Assembly: GCA_025738555.1 (NCBI GenBank)
Contig: JAOVFP010000022.1
Location: 496,001-560,000 of the forward strand
Origin: Cyathus striatus
Lineage: Eukaryota; Basidiomycota; Agaricomycetes; Agaricales; Nidulariaceae
Length of the DNA stretch: 64,000 nucleotides
Direction of reading: 5' to 3'
Shown here: in pieces, positions 36,450 to 47,499 of the stretch
Position numbering within the stretch: the first letter of the stretch is position 1
Layout: each line of letters opens with the position of its first letter
Position numbers and translations under genes: made by a program
The notes under the pieces: model-generated
Told to the model about the DNA's origin: nothing
Seen by the model: the letters and a program-made list of their open reading frames with translations, nothing else
The model's database searches: none

Positions 36450-36650
36450 TGCATGCACACAGCATGCTCTAAGGTGGGTGGTGTGATGTTGAGGTGGGTG
36501 GTGCAATATTAGGTGGGTGGTGCAATGTCAAGGTAGGTGGTGGGATGTCAAGGTGGGTAGTGGGATGTCAAGGTGAGTGGATGCTGCAAGTTGTGGAATT
36601 GAGGTAGGTGGGATATTGAGGTGGGTGGACACTGCAAAATTACTGGTGAT
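36450..36650. repeat. GGTGGGTGG-type array
   Basis: Tandem G-rich units such as TGTCAAGGTGGGTAGTGGGA. Runs of GGTGGGTGG on one strand might form G-quadruplexes. From 36,650 to 36,779 nothing was recognised. Confidence 0.7.
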
Positions 36651-36779
36651 ACATAATGATTCATATTAGTAGATCATCATTAAGAATAAAAAATATATGA
36701 TTTGTACCTGCCCATATCCTAGATCCACTTGGCAGCATGCTACTCCCCACACCAACACCAAATGCACAAATCCACAGTG

Positions 36780-37321
36780 TAGTGTTGTTGTGGCTCAGCT
36801 TGAGGAGCCACAGCCAGTTGAGCTGAGCCAGTTCTGCTAATAGCTGTAGCTGGTTTTTTCGCTAACAGCTCAGGCAGCTAATTGCACAGCTAATGCTATT
36901 AGCTGATAAACTTCATAATTATGAAAACACTTCAGCACCTGCCACTCTTGCATTGCTTTTGATCACTCCCTCATGCCCTTCCTCATGACTCCTGCATGCT
37001 CCCTTTATGCTTGCTCTTGTTTATCATAAATTTGATTGTTTAATGTATTTGAAACATTCAATAAATGTTTTTATCCAAGGTCCAATTGCAATCATGTCAT
37101 TTAGTAATTTTGACCACTGCTCAGTGAGTCATGAAGAAACCTGTGTATTTCATGTTACAATCTTGATGATGTTTACTAGCCCAGTTACATTGTGCAGGTC
37201 CTGAAAATGACATTGTCCCATAGCAAAGATTTCTATCCTGATGATTTTATGACATTTGCTTTGCTGATAGCAGGGTTTTCGAGGATTCTCAAGCACATTG
37301 TTTCAGCATAATGAGTACCTG
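36780..37321. mobile_element. Left-end fragment of a hAT element like G
   Basis: Nearly identical to 53,733-54,274, the left end of hAT element G (constant offset 16,953), starting TAGTGTTGTTGTGGCTCAGC. It stops exactly where element F begins, so F inserted into it. The matching right part was not found in the window. Confidence 0.85.
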
Positions 37322-37888
37322 CAGTACTTTATGCTTCCCCCCCCAGTCCGTCTGGACTCTGTCCAGACTCAATATAGTCCAGATAGTCTGGGTGGAGTCT
37401 GGCAGAGTCCTGATGGAATCTGGTGGAGTCCAGGTGGAGTCCAGATGGAGTCCTGATGGAATAGATATTGTCCTGATGACATCCTGCTGGAATATAAGAA
37501 GTCCTGATGGAATCCTGGTGGAGTCCTGATGGACTTTGTATTTTTTAAAGTAAGTTCTGTTTAAGACTCCAGGTGTATTTTCCCACACCTATTGATAACA
37601 TACTATCTCACTACTACATCTTTGCTACTACTACTATTCTTTACTACATTTTCCCACACCCTTCCATACATGCTACCACTACTACTCTTTACTACATTTT
37701 CCCACACCCTTCAGTACTAATAGTATACTATCTCCCTACCACATCTTCCTATGCCTCTTCTACAATATTTTCCCACACCTATTTTTCTCCTACCAGATAT
37801 CTCTGTACCACATTTTCTGACACATCTTCTACCATATTTCCCACACCTATTATTTCTGATGCCTCTTCTACCACATCTTCCAATGCTT

Positions 37889-38285
37889 CTACAACAGACC
37901 ATCATCATGTTCAAAATCTTCACTGATAATACTAAAGTTTTGGCTGTTCTGCCGTTTTATTACTTGTTGAGTATGATAAAAGATCATAGAATGTATGAAC
38001 CAATTAAAGTTGCTTGGTATTATACATTTCATAATAGATTCAAACCCACCAAGCCATGAATTTAGTTGTTCACAGGCTTGTGTATTGAATGCTTGTTTGT
38101 GATATCTTTCACCATTTCTATCTTGTGCAATATAAACAAGATTTGGTGAAGAACCATTTTGTGGTGCTGGATTACACCACTTTCTACAAAGGTAATCATC
38201 TGAGCAGTGATTTGTATAGTGATAGCCATCTACTACAAAGCAGCTACTTTTAAACCAATCTACCCAACTTCCATTTGCAACTGCT
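37889..38285 (-). pseudogene. KDZ transposase, C-terminal fragment (element F)
   Basis: Reads WVDWFKSSCFVVDGYHYTNH, CNPAPQNGSSPNLVYIAQD, AFNTQACEQLNSWLGGFES and an acidic end FEHDDGLL, stop at 37,889. In this copy no intron separates AFNTQ from ACEQL; the other copies have one there. Processed loss of the intron or exact deletion are both possible. It is joined directly to ORF1 sequence at 38,286. Confidence 0.8.
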
Positions 38286-39732
38286 GTTCAAAGAAGTACG
38301 TCCAGGTGCAGTACTCTCAAGAATATCCCTAGGAATCTTTAGTACATCAATAAGTTCCTCAGTGCATTGCTCTGAGATTCCACCTCTTTGAGCGAGAGCA
38401 GGGGTGTGAGAGCAAGAAACAGCATGAGAGCTACCTGCAGAGCTCCCAGCTGACTTAGACTGAATAGAATATGTCTCAATATCAAGGGAGAGTGGTGCAT
38501 TTGGCTGAAATCCAGACTATAAAGCAACACAATATAAGTAAATAGTACAAGAATAAAAGAATAAAATATATAGCTACACTCAGAATTGGCAAGATAAATT
38601 TGCCATCTATCTTTAGCCAGTCAACTTCCTCATCATCCTTGACAGCAGATTCAAAGTTTCCAAGAATGTTCCAGGCTTTACTTTCATAAACATACAAACA
38701 GTGATCAGCAGCTAAAATAATATTAGTATATGAATAAAATATGAAAGAAAACATACGAAAGAAATGTTCAGCTCTGTCTTTGAGTTTCTTCAAGACAGGC
38801 CTAATGGTTGCCATAAGATTATGCTTCAATGTAAATGAAGTGACTCCAGGTACCATAACAGTACTTGGATCTGCATTAGACATATACAACCATACTTGCC
38901 CCTTAACTGAACCAACAGTAATGCTTTCAGCAGCACTGTGAAAGTTGGCAGCATTTGAGTGATTCCCAAGTGCATTTCCTCTGAGAATGCCACCTACTTA
39001 GAGTTAGTACATATATATTTATACAAATTATAGGTTTACCTTCACTCCTTGAAGAACCTTTGGGACTAATAGTGGTAATATCCACAGTGTTGACTGTACC
39101 TGGCTTACTGGTGGTACAAGGTGGACTAACTGGTGAACTATTCATGATAATATCTAGCTCTGCAAACATTGAGTCAGTATAAATACAAATATTACTGAAA
39201 ATCCATACCTTTATCTTTACTAGTCCTGTCTTCTGTATGATTGCTGTTGGACTTGGAAGATATGATGCTGATATCACTCCCTTTCAAGATCTTAAATACA
39301 GTAATAAAGTTATAACATTACTGAATTTTTCTTACCTTTATTCTTACTGGTGTGATCTTCTGTATACTTTTTGTCAGACTTGAAAGATGTGATGCTAATA
39401 TCACCTACCATCACTGTGTTCTGATTCATTTCCATGACCTGCATTTGATCCATCAGTTGAACCTTCAGTATTTTCTGAAATATAACTTGTGTTAGTAAAT
39501 ATATGTGTAAGCTATCAATTCAAACCTTTATTTTTGCTTTCATTATTGGTATCATATCCATCTGATTCATGTTCTTCTTCAACTGTAGAAGATATAAATG
39601 TTTAGATACACATTTTATACATATAAATGAATATTTTTTTACCTTTTTTCATGTCTGAATGGTGCTTATGAGTAACAGTGAAAACTGGAGCTGCCAGTTG
39701 AGGTACATCAGAAGATGGACCCCACTTTGGAG
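38286..39732 (-). pseudogene. ORF1 of element F, second half
   Basis: Contains DGSNAGHGNES and EEEHESDGYDTNNES (acidic exons, 39.4-39.6 kb), GGILRGNALGNHSNAANFHS (about 38,970), GSVKGQVWLYMSN, CLYVYESKAWNILGNFES (about 38,680) and LPILSV (about 38,585). Several short exons are suggested by CAG/GTAAGT-type borders. It is interrupted at 39,732 by element C; the first half lies on the other side from 46,764, with the repeated CTTTGGAG marking the join. Confidence 0.65.
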
Positions 39733-39754
39733 CAGTACTTATCCCTCCCCCACC

Positions 39755-40230
39755 CTTTCACCTAAACTTCACATGAATTTCACATGAAGGGGTGAAATTC
39801 ACATGAAATACACATTGAAGTAACATTTTCACATGAATTTCACCTTCATCTAGGATGTTCCAAAATCACCAAAATTTGGTGAAATTCAAGTGAAGTTTAG
39901 GTGAAAACTAGGTGAAAAATAGGTGAAATTTAAATATGAAATTCATGTGAATTTCACATGGAATTCACATGAAATTCATGTGAAGTACACATGAAATACA
40001 AGTCATGTACAGTGCAATAGTTACATGAAATTCATGTGAATTTCACGTGAAATCCATGTGAAGTACACATGAAATCCATGTGAAGTACACATGAATTACA
40101 GGTCAAATTCAGATGCATGTACAGTCCAATAGTTACATGAAATTCATGTGAATTTCACATGAAATACAGGTCAAATTCATATGCATGTACAGTGCAATAG
40201 TTACATAGAATTAATGTGAAATATACATGA
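39755..40230. repeat. Subterminal words of element C, A end (TTCACATGAA)
   Basis: Dense runs of ATTCATGTGAATTTCACATG, with longer repeats of about 100 bases that end ACAGTGCAATAGTTACATG (or ACAGTCCAATAGTT). Nearly every word is its own reverse complement or pairs with a neighbour. Confidence 0.85.
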
Positions 40231-40323
40231 AATGTATATTATTTTCTATATAAAAAATGTATTTTAAAGATTTAGAACTTAGAATTACATATGAAAATTA
40301 GAGAATATTGTAAATTTATCTAT

Positions 40324-42575
40324 TATATATCCACATCCATATCCTCAGGTAGATCATCACTAAGCCTTGTCTTCATTGCTCTTTGCTGTTGTCTATCCAC
40401 AACATGTTGTGTGTGATAAACCAACATTGCATGTAGAAACCAATTAAAGTTTGATACTGTCATTCGTTTGAGAATAGACTCAAACCCACCCAGCCAAGAA
40501 TTGAGTTGCTCACATGCCTGATAATGAATTAATAGTTATTAAGATTTAATACTTATATCTTACCTGTGTATTAAAAGCTCTCTTGTAATATGGTTGACCA
40601 TTCCGATCATGTTCAATTATTACAAGATTAGGAGCAGAGCCATCACTTGGTGCAGGATTGCAAAATGTACAACAAAGGTCATCATCTGCCTTATGATTTG
40701 TATAGTGATATCCATCAACAACAAATTGACTATTCAGTAGCCAAGGTCGATAAAGAATATTTTTCAGAACTGAACGTAGAACCAGACAGGCTTTGTCAAT
40801 ACATATATATGCTGGACGTGAGTCAGGTGTTGGGTAAATCATATTTAATAACTCCATGATATTAGCTGTTGACTCAGATTTTACAAACTTTTTCCAAGCA
40901 ATAACAACTCCACATGGAGCACACACAGTTTCAACACAATAATAGCGATTTGGGGAAAAATAAGACTTGCGGGTATCAGAATTATCATCATTCTGTTCTT
41001 CATCATGTGGCTGCTGTGGTCAATTAACATTAGGTAGCCATGCCAGATTTTCATTTCTGCGTTGCAGTGCTATTTTTAGTCCAGAAAGACTTGCTGAACT
41101 GTAATTTGACTTATGCTTATTCCACATTTCTTTATGAGCCTCACATGCTTCTGTACCTGCAACTTTTTGTGCATCACAACTCTTAACACGACATTTGGGT
41201 CCATATTGTATGTTGTGATGTCTGCAGAATACACCACCACGGTAATTGTTAACTTCAGCATGACAACCCTCCATTGCACAGTGCTAAATCATTGTTAAGT
41301 CTAAGTTTATAATAAATAAATAAATACACATACAGTTGGGCCCATTACAACACCATCTACTACAACCATCTTCACAGGAGCAAAATTTTCTGTTGTAATA
41401 TTACTTCTGTAGTTAGTCATGTTATCAGCTGTAGACTTGTACTTTTGAGTACATTCTAAGCAGCTGTGCTCTGATGGAGGTTTAACAATTCCATTTGCCC
41501 CAAGATGCTCAAATGCATAATGTGTAATTTCATTGATTGGTAGATGATCATCAACAGTAAGTTGTCTACCAGTAATTAAGCTTACAGTCCGAATAGACTC
41601 ATCTATAAAGGCATGCCAAATTTGCTTGCGACTAATTTCAATGTTATTTCCAAAGCTATTACTCCAATATTCAGCATATGCTGCAGCTGATGCATGAAAA
41701 CTGTATATACCATGCATTATTGCTTTAGAGAATACTCGATCCACCCAAAGATGAGTACCTATTTTAAAATAACGTGCTTTATTTAAATATTCTTTTTGTG
41801 GTCTCTGACCAGTAATAGATATACGTTTATAATCAGCATAGTATATTGATTTACACTTAGAGCAAGATCCTGTTAATATATATGATTCATGATACATTTT
41901 TGTACCCTCAATTAATGTAACTTTTGGTATATCTCGATATTTTGAATTTTGTGTTAATGCAGACCCATCACATGATGCACCATTGCAACACATAAATGAT
42001 GGACATATCATTCATACTGGAGTTAATTTAGTTTCTGAAACAGGTCCTAGCTCTCCAATATAGTGCCCTGTCTCATTATATGGATGCAATTTAAGAAATT
42101 TGGAAAATGCATCTAGTTTTGCAGAAATATTATAGTTAATGTCATCATCATCATAGTGATCTGGAATTATATTTTCTTGAAATAAATATTTAGTTTTACT
42201 ACCAAGAGAAGATGTAACAGCCATTGACAGTGCATTAATCCAAGCAGTTAGTGTTGTTGTTCTTCTGTCATTTCCTTCACGATACTGTTGTCTTGCATGT
42301 AAATTTAACAGCTCAACATTACTTGTTAGAGAAAACAGCAAAAATATAACTGTTGATAGGCTAATCTTTGATCCAAAGTTTGCTTCAATAAACTGACTAA
42401 ATTGGCTAAACTTTAACATAGGAAACTCTTGTTCAGTTCCTATAGCATAGGCCATTGGCAAGTAATACAGTGCAACTAAATATGAGTTCCTGAGCAATAG
42501 TGAAATGCATATTTGAAGTAACCAAATGACAACGTTAAAGAAACTAAAATTACATGATACAAACTTTAACACCAC
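40324..42575 (-). pseudogene. KDZ transposase, CxC5/CxC6 type (element C), nearly full length
   Basis: Most complete transposase in the window. In order: a hydrophobic N-terminus (WLLQICISLLL), MAYAIGTEQEF at 42,455, LLNLHARQQYREGNDRR, a CxC5-like cluster (MICPSFMCCNGASC), GSCSKCKSIYY, HLWVDRVFSKAIMHGIYSFH, CLECTQKYK and VVDGVVMGP. After an intron (about 41,285-41,340) follow HCAMEGCHAEV, CRVKSCDAQKVAGTEAC (CxC6-like), VCAPCGVV, ICIDKACLVL, VVDGYHYTNH and CNPAP; after a second intron ACEQLNSWLGGFESILKR and an acidic end DMDVDI, stop at 40,324. Probable DDE residues are the Asp of VVDGVV, the Asp of CIDKA and the Glu of ACEQ, by comparison with the family. In-frame TGA replaces the first Cys of the CxC5 cluster (about 42,007) and another TGA follows LPNVN (about 41,022), so the copy is probably dead. 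Confidence 0.9.
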
Positions 42576-42590
42576 ATGATGTACAACTAC

Positions 42591-44782
42591 TTACTTGTTC
42601 TTAATTCCAGCTCCTTTCTTTGATTTCCCCTTGTTCTTCCCTTTGGCTGATTTCTGGTTTGAATCACTGGCCTTCTCTTTACCAGCTGCTTTATCTTTAT
42701 TAGCCTTGTCTCTGGCATCCATCCAATCTGCTAAATTGACTCTTGTAAATCCAGAAGACTTCTCCAAGCCCCAAAGCTCACGTGTATTGTTCATATCAGG
42801 ATTATTATCACTTAGCCATTCTACCATGTCTGGATAGTTGGAAAGTCTCTTCAGAACAACATCCCAGTTGTGCCATGCAGTAGTTCCAATTCCAAAAGTT
42901 TATAAATATCAGAGGATGATGGTTTAGCAAACCCATCAGGCAATGGTTTAGAATTTATGTCCACTAAGCATTTAACCCTATTAACCTCACTGTAGACTTT
43001 CCATGCCTCCTGAATTGACCATTTTCCAGTAAGTTCAAGGAGTGACTGGTCTACCTCATAAATGGATACAATAGTCCTCTCTCTTGGAGATAACTTATTG
43101 GCAATCTGGGTGTTCTCAACTGAATAGCTAGATTTATTATCCTCACTCTTAGAATGAGCCGAAGTTTCATTTGTGCTAACAGCACTTGAAGCCTTACTGT
43201 AGCCAATGTGTTTAATGATAGGGTCAGTCTGACACAAGAATTAGTATTTAATATATATATATAATTGAAATTCTTACTGCAGCAAGAAAAATAGCTAAGT
43301 CTTGATTTTGTGGGCGCCACTCAATAGTAACTGCATCTCGTATGCTACTGTAGCGCCCTCGCATAATCCAGATATTTCGACTAGTATCAAATACTCTAAT
43401 CTGACAGTCTTGTTCTACAATTCATATTAGTGAAGATGAAACAAAATTCATAATAATATTACCTTTAATATTAGGAATCATTTGAGCAATTTCTTCAAGT
43501 ACAGATTTCAGATGATTGTTCACAACAATGGGAATGGCTGTTGGAGGAGTTTCAATATTCAACAAAGTTGGGTTGACTTTTGGAGAATCATCAGAAATAA
43601 TGATATATGCTAGTCCTTCCTCCTGAATATCCATAGGAGAGTTGTTCTCATTATCAATATAATCAGCAAAGTTCAATGTATTTCCATATGCTTTCCCTCT
43701 AATTGTACCACCATGAGTTTTAGATGCTCCTTTCAATTCTGCCTTAGTTGGTACAGGGGACAGAGGAGAATTGGTTGGTGAGGGGCTATGCATATCATCA
43801 TCTTCTTCACCTCCCTCCTCCAAGATTTGTTTATCTTTCTCATTATTTGCCTCCATATTCTTTTCCTTTTCCTCAATATCAATCACTTCATTATCAGAAC
43901 TCTCACTATCATTCTCTTCACTATTTTCCTTTATTTTCAAATCATTTCTCTCTCCTTCTTCAGCATTACTATCATTCTCATTCTCATTCTCATTTTCATT
44001 GTCTTCAGTACTATTGTTTTCAGTATTTTCTGACTCAGTGTCTGAAGGAGTGACAGCTAGAAGAACTTTTCTTTTAGTTCTTCCCTCACCACCTATAGCT
44101 GATACCCCAGGAGTATTCATAGTATTTATTTCAGATATAGTCTCAGTAGTTGTGACTTCAGCAGATGTTCCAATAGTCTCAGTTAAATTCTCAATAGTAC
44201 CAGCAGCCAAACTCTCAATAGTACCAGTCTTGGTAGTAGCCCCAGTAGTGATTTCAGAAGCTTGAGTAGTCTCAGTATTAACAGTTGCAGCTTCAGTAGC
44301 AGTTCCAGTCATCTCAGTAGCAATAACGCATGCTGGAGGTGCCACAGTAAGACCAATTTCTTTAATAATCGTCTCAGCACTGAAATAATTGCATTAGAAT
44401 TAATTTATTATGAAATGGGTGTACACACTCTTTAGTGGAAGAAGCAGCTTCATCTTCTTCTTCCTTATCTGCAGCTGTTTTACTGTAAAAAGTGTTAGCA
44501 AACCAATAGAAATAACTGAACAGCCAGTACACACCGTGCTTTAGTGCGCCTTCCTTCCCCCTTCCCTTTTTTAACTTGCTTCTTGTCCTTTCCAACATCC
44601 AGCCCATCTGAATTCATAGTAGCCTTCTTAGCAGCAGGCTCATCTGTAGTGTCCACAGGTGATTGTGTACGTTTGCGTGGCTTGGATGCTGGTGGGTCAG
44701 AACGAACCTGACCACTACGAGAACGAGGTGGTGAAACAGTAGTAGAGGTGTTGTTGGTGTTGTTTTGCTTGTTTGGAGCCAT
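42591..44782 (-). pseudogene. ORF1 of element C, KDZ companion protein, one frameshift
   Basis: Starts MAPNKQNNTN at 44,782. In order: a Pro/Arg-rich basic region (SPPRSRSGQVRSDPPASK, then KRTQSPVDTTDEPAAKK, NLS-like); a Thr/Ile/Glu repeat region; a long acidic stretch (EEGERNDLKIKENSEENDSE, then IDIEEKEKN); the motif PTKAELKGASKTHGG; RGKAYGNTLNFADY; GLAYIIISDDSPKVNPTLLN; an exon with VFDTSRNIWIMRG and LAIFLAAV; KLSPRERTIVSIYEVDQSLL; PLPDGFAKPSSSDIYKL; then PDMVEWL, LWGLEKSSGFTRVNL and a Lys-rich tail KGAGIKNK. After SDIYK the frame shifts: with one extra T in the T-run near 42,897 it would read on as the W.NWDVVLK block seen in element B. Lies 16 bases upstream of the transposase frame. Not recognised as any known domain family; Lys-rich ends and acidic middle suggest a nuclear protein. 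Confidence 0.75.
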
Positions 44783-45255
44783 ATTGTATAGTAAAAAGTT
44801 GAAAGGATAACAGTGAAGATAAGAGACAATGTGGGGGTTGTGAGTCAAGTGGGGGCAGGGCAAGGAAAAGATAAGTAGACCCTTCTATACCCACACATAT
44901 GCCACATGTATGCCCGCTGACCAGGTCTAAAATTATCTTGAAAGCTTCTTGTGTGAATAAAAGTCCGAAAATGGGGCAGCAACTGCTTCTATTCTAATTA
45001 AAACAGGCCATTCCCCCGGTTCATCATAAAATATGCCCTATTTTGGCATGCCACTTACATCATGCACATAAATGTGTGGATAATACATGCATCGCTTGCG
45101 GAAATATGTTTATAGTACACATGCATCACTTGTGCAAATGCATTAATTGTACACAACATGCTTATTTGCGAGAACAAAATTGTGTCTCATGAGTTATAAT
45201 TGAATGTATTATAGTAGTCTACACAGTGCAAGGGCAAGGTATTGTACACTACTGG

Positions 45256-45860
45256 TTAAACCATCAATTCCCTCCCTCACTATGCGCTATCGATCCCTCC
45301 CTTGCTAAGCACTATGCGCTATCAATCTCCCCCCACTCACTATGCACTATCAATCCCTCAGCCTGTTCCCCCCCTCACTATACATTCCCTCCCCCCTCGC
45401 TATCTGTTCCCTCTCCCCTCACTATATGTTCCCTCCCCCCTCGCTATACATTCCCTCCCCCCTCACTATACGTTCCCCCCCCACTATGCCCTTGTCGTTG
45501 GCGTTTGGCGCTGTCCACTGTCCTCCTCGCTCGTCATCGTCACGACGAGCAAGGGGGCAGGGGCGCTGGCCAACACCGTGTGGTGTCGTCGTTGCCACGA
45601 CGAGCAAGGGGGCGGGGGCGTTGGCCAACACCGTGTGGTGTCGTCATTGCCACGACGAGCAAGGGGGCGGGGGCGTTGGCCAAAATGGCGTGGCATCGTC
45701 GTCACGACAAGGGAGGAAACGGGGGCGTTGGCCAACACGGTGTGGCGTCGTCATCGTCACGACAAGGGGGGGAACGGGGGCGCTGGCCAACATGGTGCGG
45801 CGTTGCCATCGTCACGATGAGAGGGGAGGACGGGGGCGTCGGGGTGTCACAACGCAGAAG
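45256..45860. repeat. Private minisatellites of element C, C-rich then CpG-rich
   Basis: Bases 45,256-45,490 repeat CACTATACGTTCCCTCCCCC at about 27 bases. Bases 45,535-45,860 repeat a unit of about 63 bases containing CACGACGAGCAAGGGGGCGG and GGCGTTGGCCAACACCGTGT. The second block is much richer in GC and CG than anything else in the element. Long open frames through it (including one of 293 codons) are products of the repeat. Bases 45,860-46,230 are CCTCGTC/GAGGGGAGG-rich and fold partly on themselves. Confidence 0.8.
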
Positions 45861-46344
45861 GGAGGATGGGGGCGCTGTGGCTGTCGTAAGATTTCGTCCC
45901 TATCGTCCCCATCGTCATTGACCTACCTGTTATCGATCCGTTCGTTGTCCTCATCACCCCTCTCCGTCTCCCTCCACCATACGTTGTCCTCCTACACCTC
46001 TTCTCCCTCGTCCTACCACCTTCGTTGCTCCTCGTCTGCCTTGTGGTTGCTCCTTGTCCGCCTTGTGTGGTGCCAGTCGCGTTGTACGCCTTCGATGTTG
46101 CCAGTGACTGAGAAGAGGAAGAGGGGAGGAGAGGGAAAGGGAAGAAGGGAGAGGGAAGGGGAGGAAGGGAGAGGGAAGGGGAGGAAGGGAGGCGAGGGGA
46201 GTGGAGGGGAGGAAGGGTGGTGACAGATGGGGTGTGCAACGACGAGGCGGTTGTAACGTTGGAAGATGCCGTTGACCAAAACGGTCTGACAGATGCGTGC
46301 GGTTGCATGGTCTATCTATATGCTGCGATATCAGTTCAAAATAA

Positions 46345-46450
46345 TGCTCTTATGGTGTAACGGTATTAGTGGCTTGAGTATGGTAACTTACGCTTATGTA
46401 ATCAGAAATGGTCGATGGTTCGATTCGTGATGGTGTAAATTTCTTTTTTA
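46345..46450 (+). ncRNA. tRNA-like Pol III unit of element C
   Basis: An A-box-like TGGTGTAACGG (46,355) and a strong B box GGTTCGATTC (about 46,426) lie about 70 bases apart, followed by TTTCTTTTTT (46,439-46,448), a good Pol III stop. The T-stem does not pair well, so it is not a normal tRNA. It lies opposite in strand to ORF1 and the transposase and reads toward the B end. Confidence 0.55.
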
Positions 46451-46509
46451 TAATAAAAGTAAGTAAGTACTGTTACATGTACTATTACTAAAACACGGAA
46501 TTATGTTTA

Positions 46510-46740
46510 CCTGAATTCCAGGTGAATGCCACGTGAAATTCACATGGTTAATTCACATGAATTTCATGCGGGGTTTTTCACGTGAATTTCACCTATTCAC
46601 GTTGTTCCACATGAAATTCATGTGAATTACACATGAAATTCACGTGAAACAATTTGCAGGGGACTCCCCCAAAATCAGAGAAAATCAAGGTCCAAAATTT
46701 CAGGTAAACTTCACGTGAAATTCACGTGAAAAGGGTGGGG
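46510..46740. repeat. Subterminal words of element C, B end (TTCACGTGAA/TTCACATGAA)
   Basis: Repeats of GTGAAATTCACATGG, ATTTCATG and ATTCACGTGAAA up to the terminal AAAGGGTGGGGGAGGG. The words match those at the A end, but several still carry CG (CACGTG) where the A end has CA or TG. Confidence 0.85.
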
Positions 46741-46763
46741 GAGGGTAAAGACCTCCTTTGGAG

Positions 46764-47234
46764 GGGCAACAGGAAGGCTGCTTTCCTTCAGCACCCTTTC
46801 AGCACTAAGTATTATTAGTACATAAATATTGTATAAATATATGTAATATGTATGCAGTAAGGTCAGGTACACCTTCTTCATCTGCAGCAGCATCCTCAGC
46901 TCTTTTCTTTTCCGAAGTTTTTCTAAAAAATATTAGCAAGGCAGTGAAAGAAAGTTATGAAACCATACCGAGTCTTTTTGGCTTTCTTGGCTTTTACAAC
47001 TTTTTTACTCTGTTTTTCCTGCACATTTTCACTCTCCTCATTATCTGTAATAGGTTTGTTGGTTGTGGCCTGCTTCTTTGTTGGTGGTTGGGCTGTAAGA
47101 TCAGCAGCAGAAGTACCATGCTTGCGAGACTCGCTGTGGGTTTCATGTGTAGCAACTGATAGAGAAGCAGACTCAGTAGGAGTAATACTAGAAGCCTGAG
47201 TTGTAGCAGAGCAAGTGAAATGATGAGGAGCCAT
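46764..47234 (-). pseudogene. ORF1 of element F, first half
   Basis: Starts MAPHHFTCSATT at 47,234, then TSAADLTAQPPTKKQATTNK and EKQSKKVVKAKKAKK, an intron, EDAAADEEG, a second intron (about 46,810-46,860), and ERVLKESSLPVAPPKE, ending at the TSD of element C. It resembles the N-terminus of ORF1-A more than that of B or C, in line with A and F sharing GGAGTCC words. Confidence 0.7.
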
Positions 47235-47499
47235 TGTGTGTAGATATCTTAAAATGCTTTGAGATAGCAAGATAGCAGTGGTGATTGAGAAGGAGGGGGG
47301 GTTGATGTAAACCAAAATCTTAGAAGTCTGAAAATGCACAGCAATTTCTCATGATCAAAAAATTAAAATATACAGCCTTTTATAGGCTACATTGAACATA
47401 ACTAAATATATATTACATGTCATTGGCTATACAACTTTATTATCTAACTATTTTAAGGAGACACAGCATTCTATCTACTTCAGCCTGTTGACAGCATGC

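Larger units (their letters stand above)
39733..46755 (-). mobile_element. Complete two-gene KDZ transposon C, 7,023 bp
   Basis: The best reference element here. Left A end CAGTACTTATCCCTCCCCC; right B end, reversed, GAGGTCTTTACCCTCCCCC; the TIR similarity continues into ACCCTTTCAC. Perfect 8-bp TSD CTTTGGAG at 39,725-39,732 and 46,756-46,763. Order from the left: words, KDZ transposase, ORF1, array, tRNA-like unit, words, end. Both genes are on the minus strand. Removing the element rejoins ORF1 of element F. Stops and a frameshift make this copy probably non-autonomous today. Confidence 0.92.

Noticed and set aside
42000..42012. TGA at a cysteine position in transposase C read as selenocysteine
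   Set aside because: Fungi of this kind generally lack selenocysteine machinery, and several other in-frame stops show decay instead.
45226..46308. Long open frames (up to 293 codons) in the GC-rich array of element C
   Set aside because: All frames are open at once because the region is a tandem repeat without stops; no domain, no codon bias and low-complexity products.
46345..46450. Functional tRNA gene
   Set aside because: A and B boxes are good but the T-stem and acceptor stem do not pair; kept only as a tRNA-like unit.
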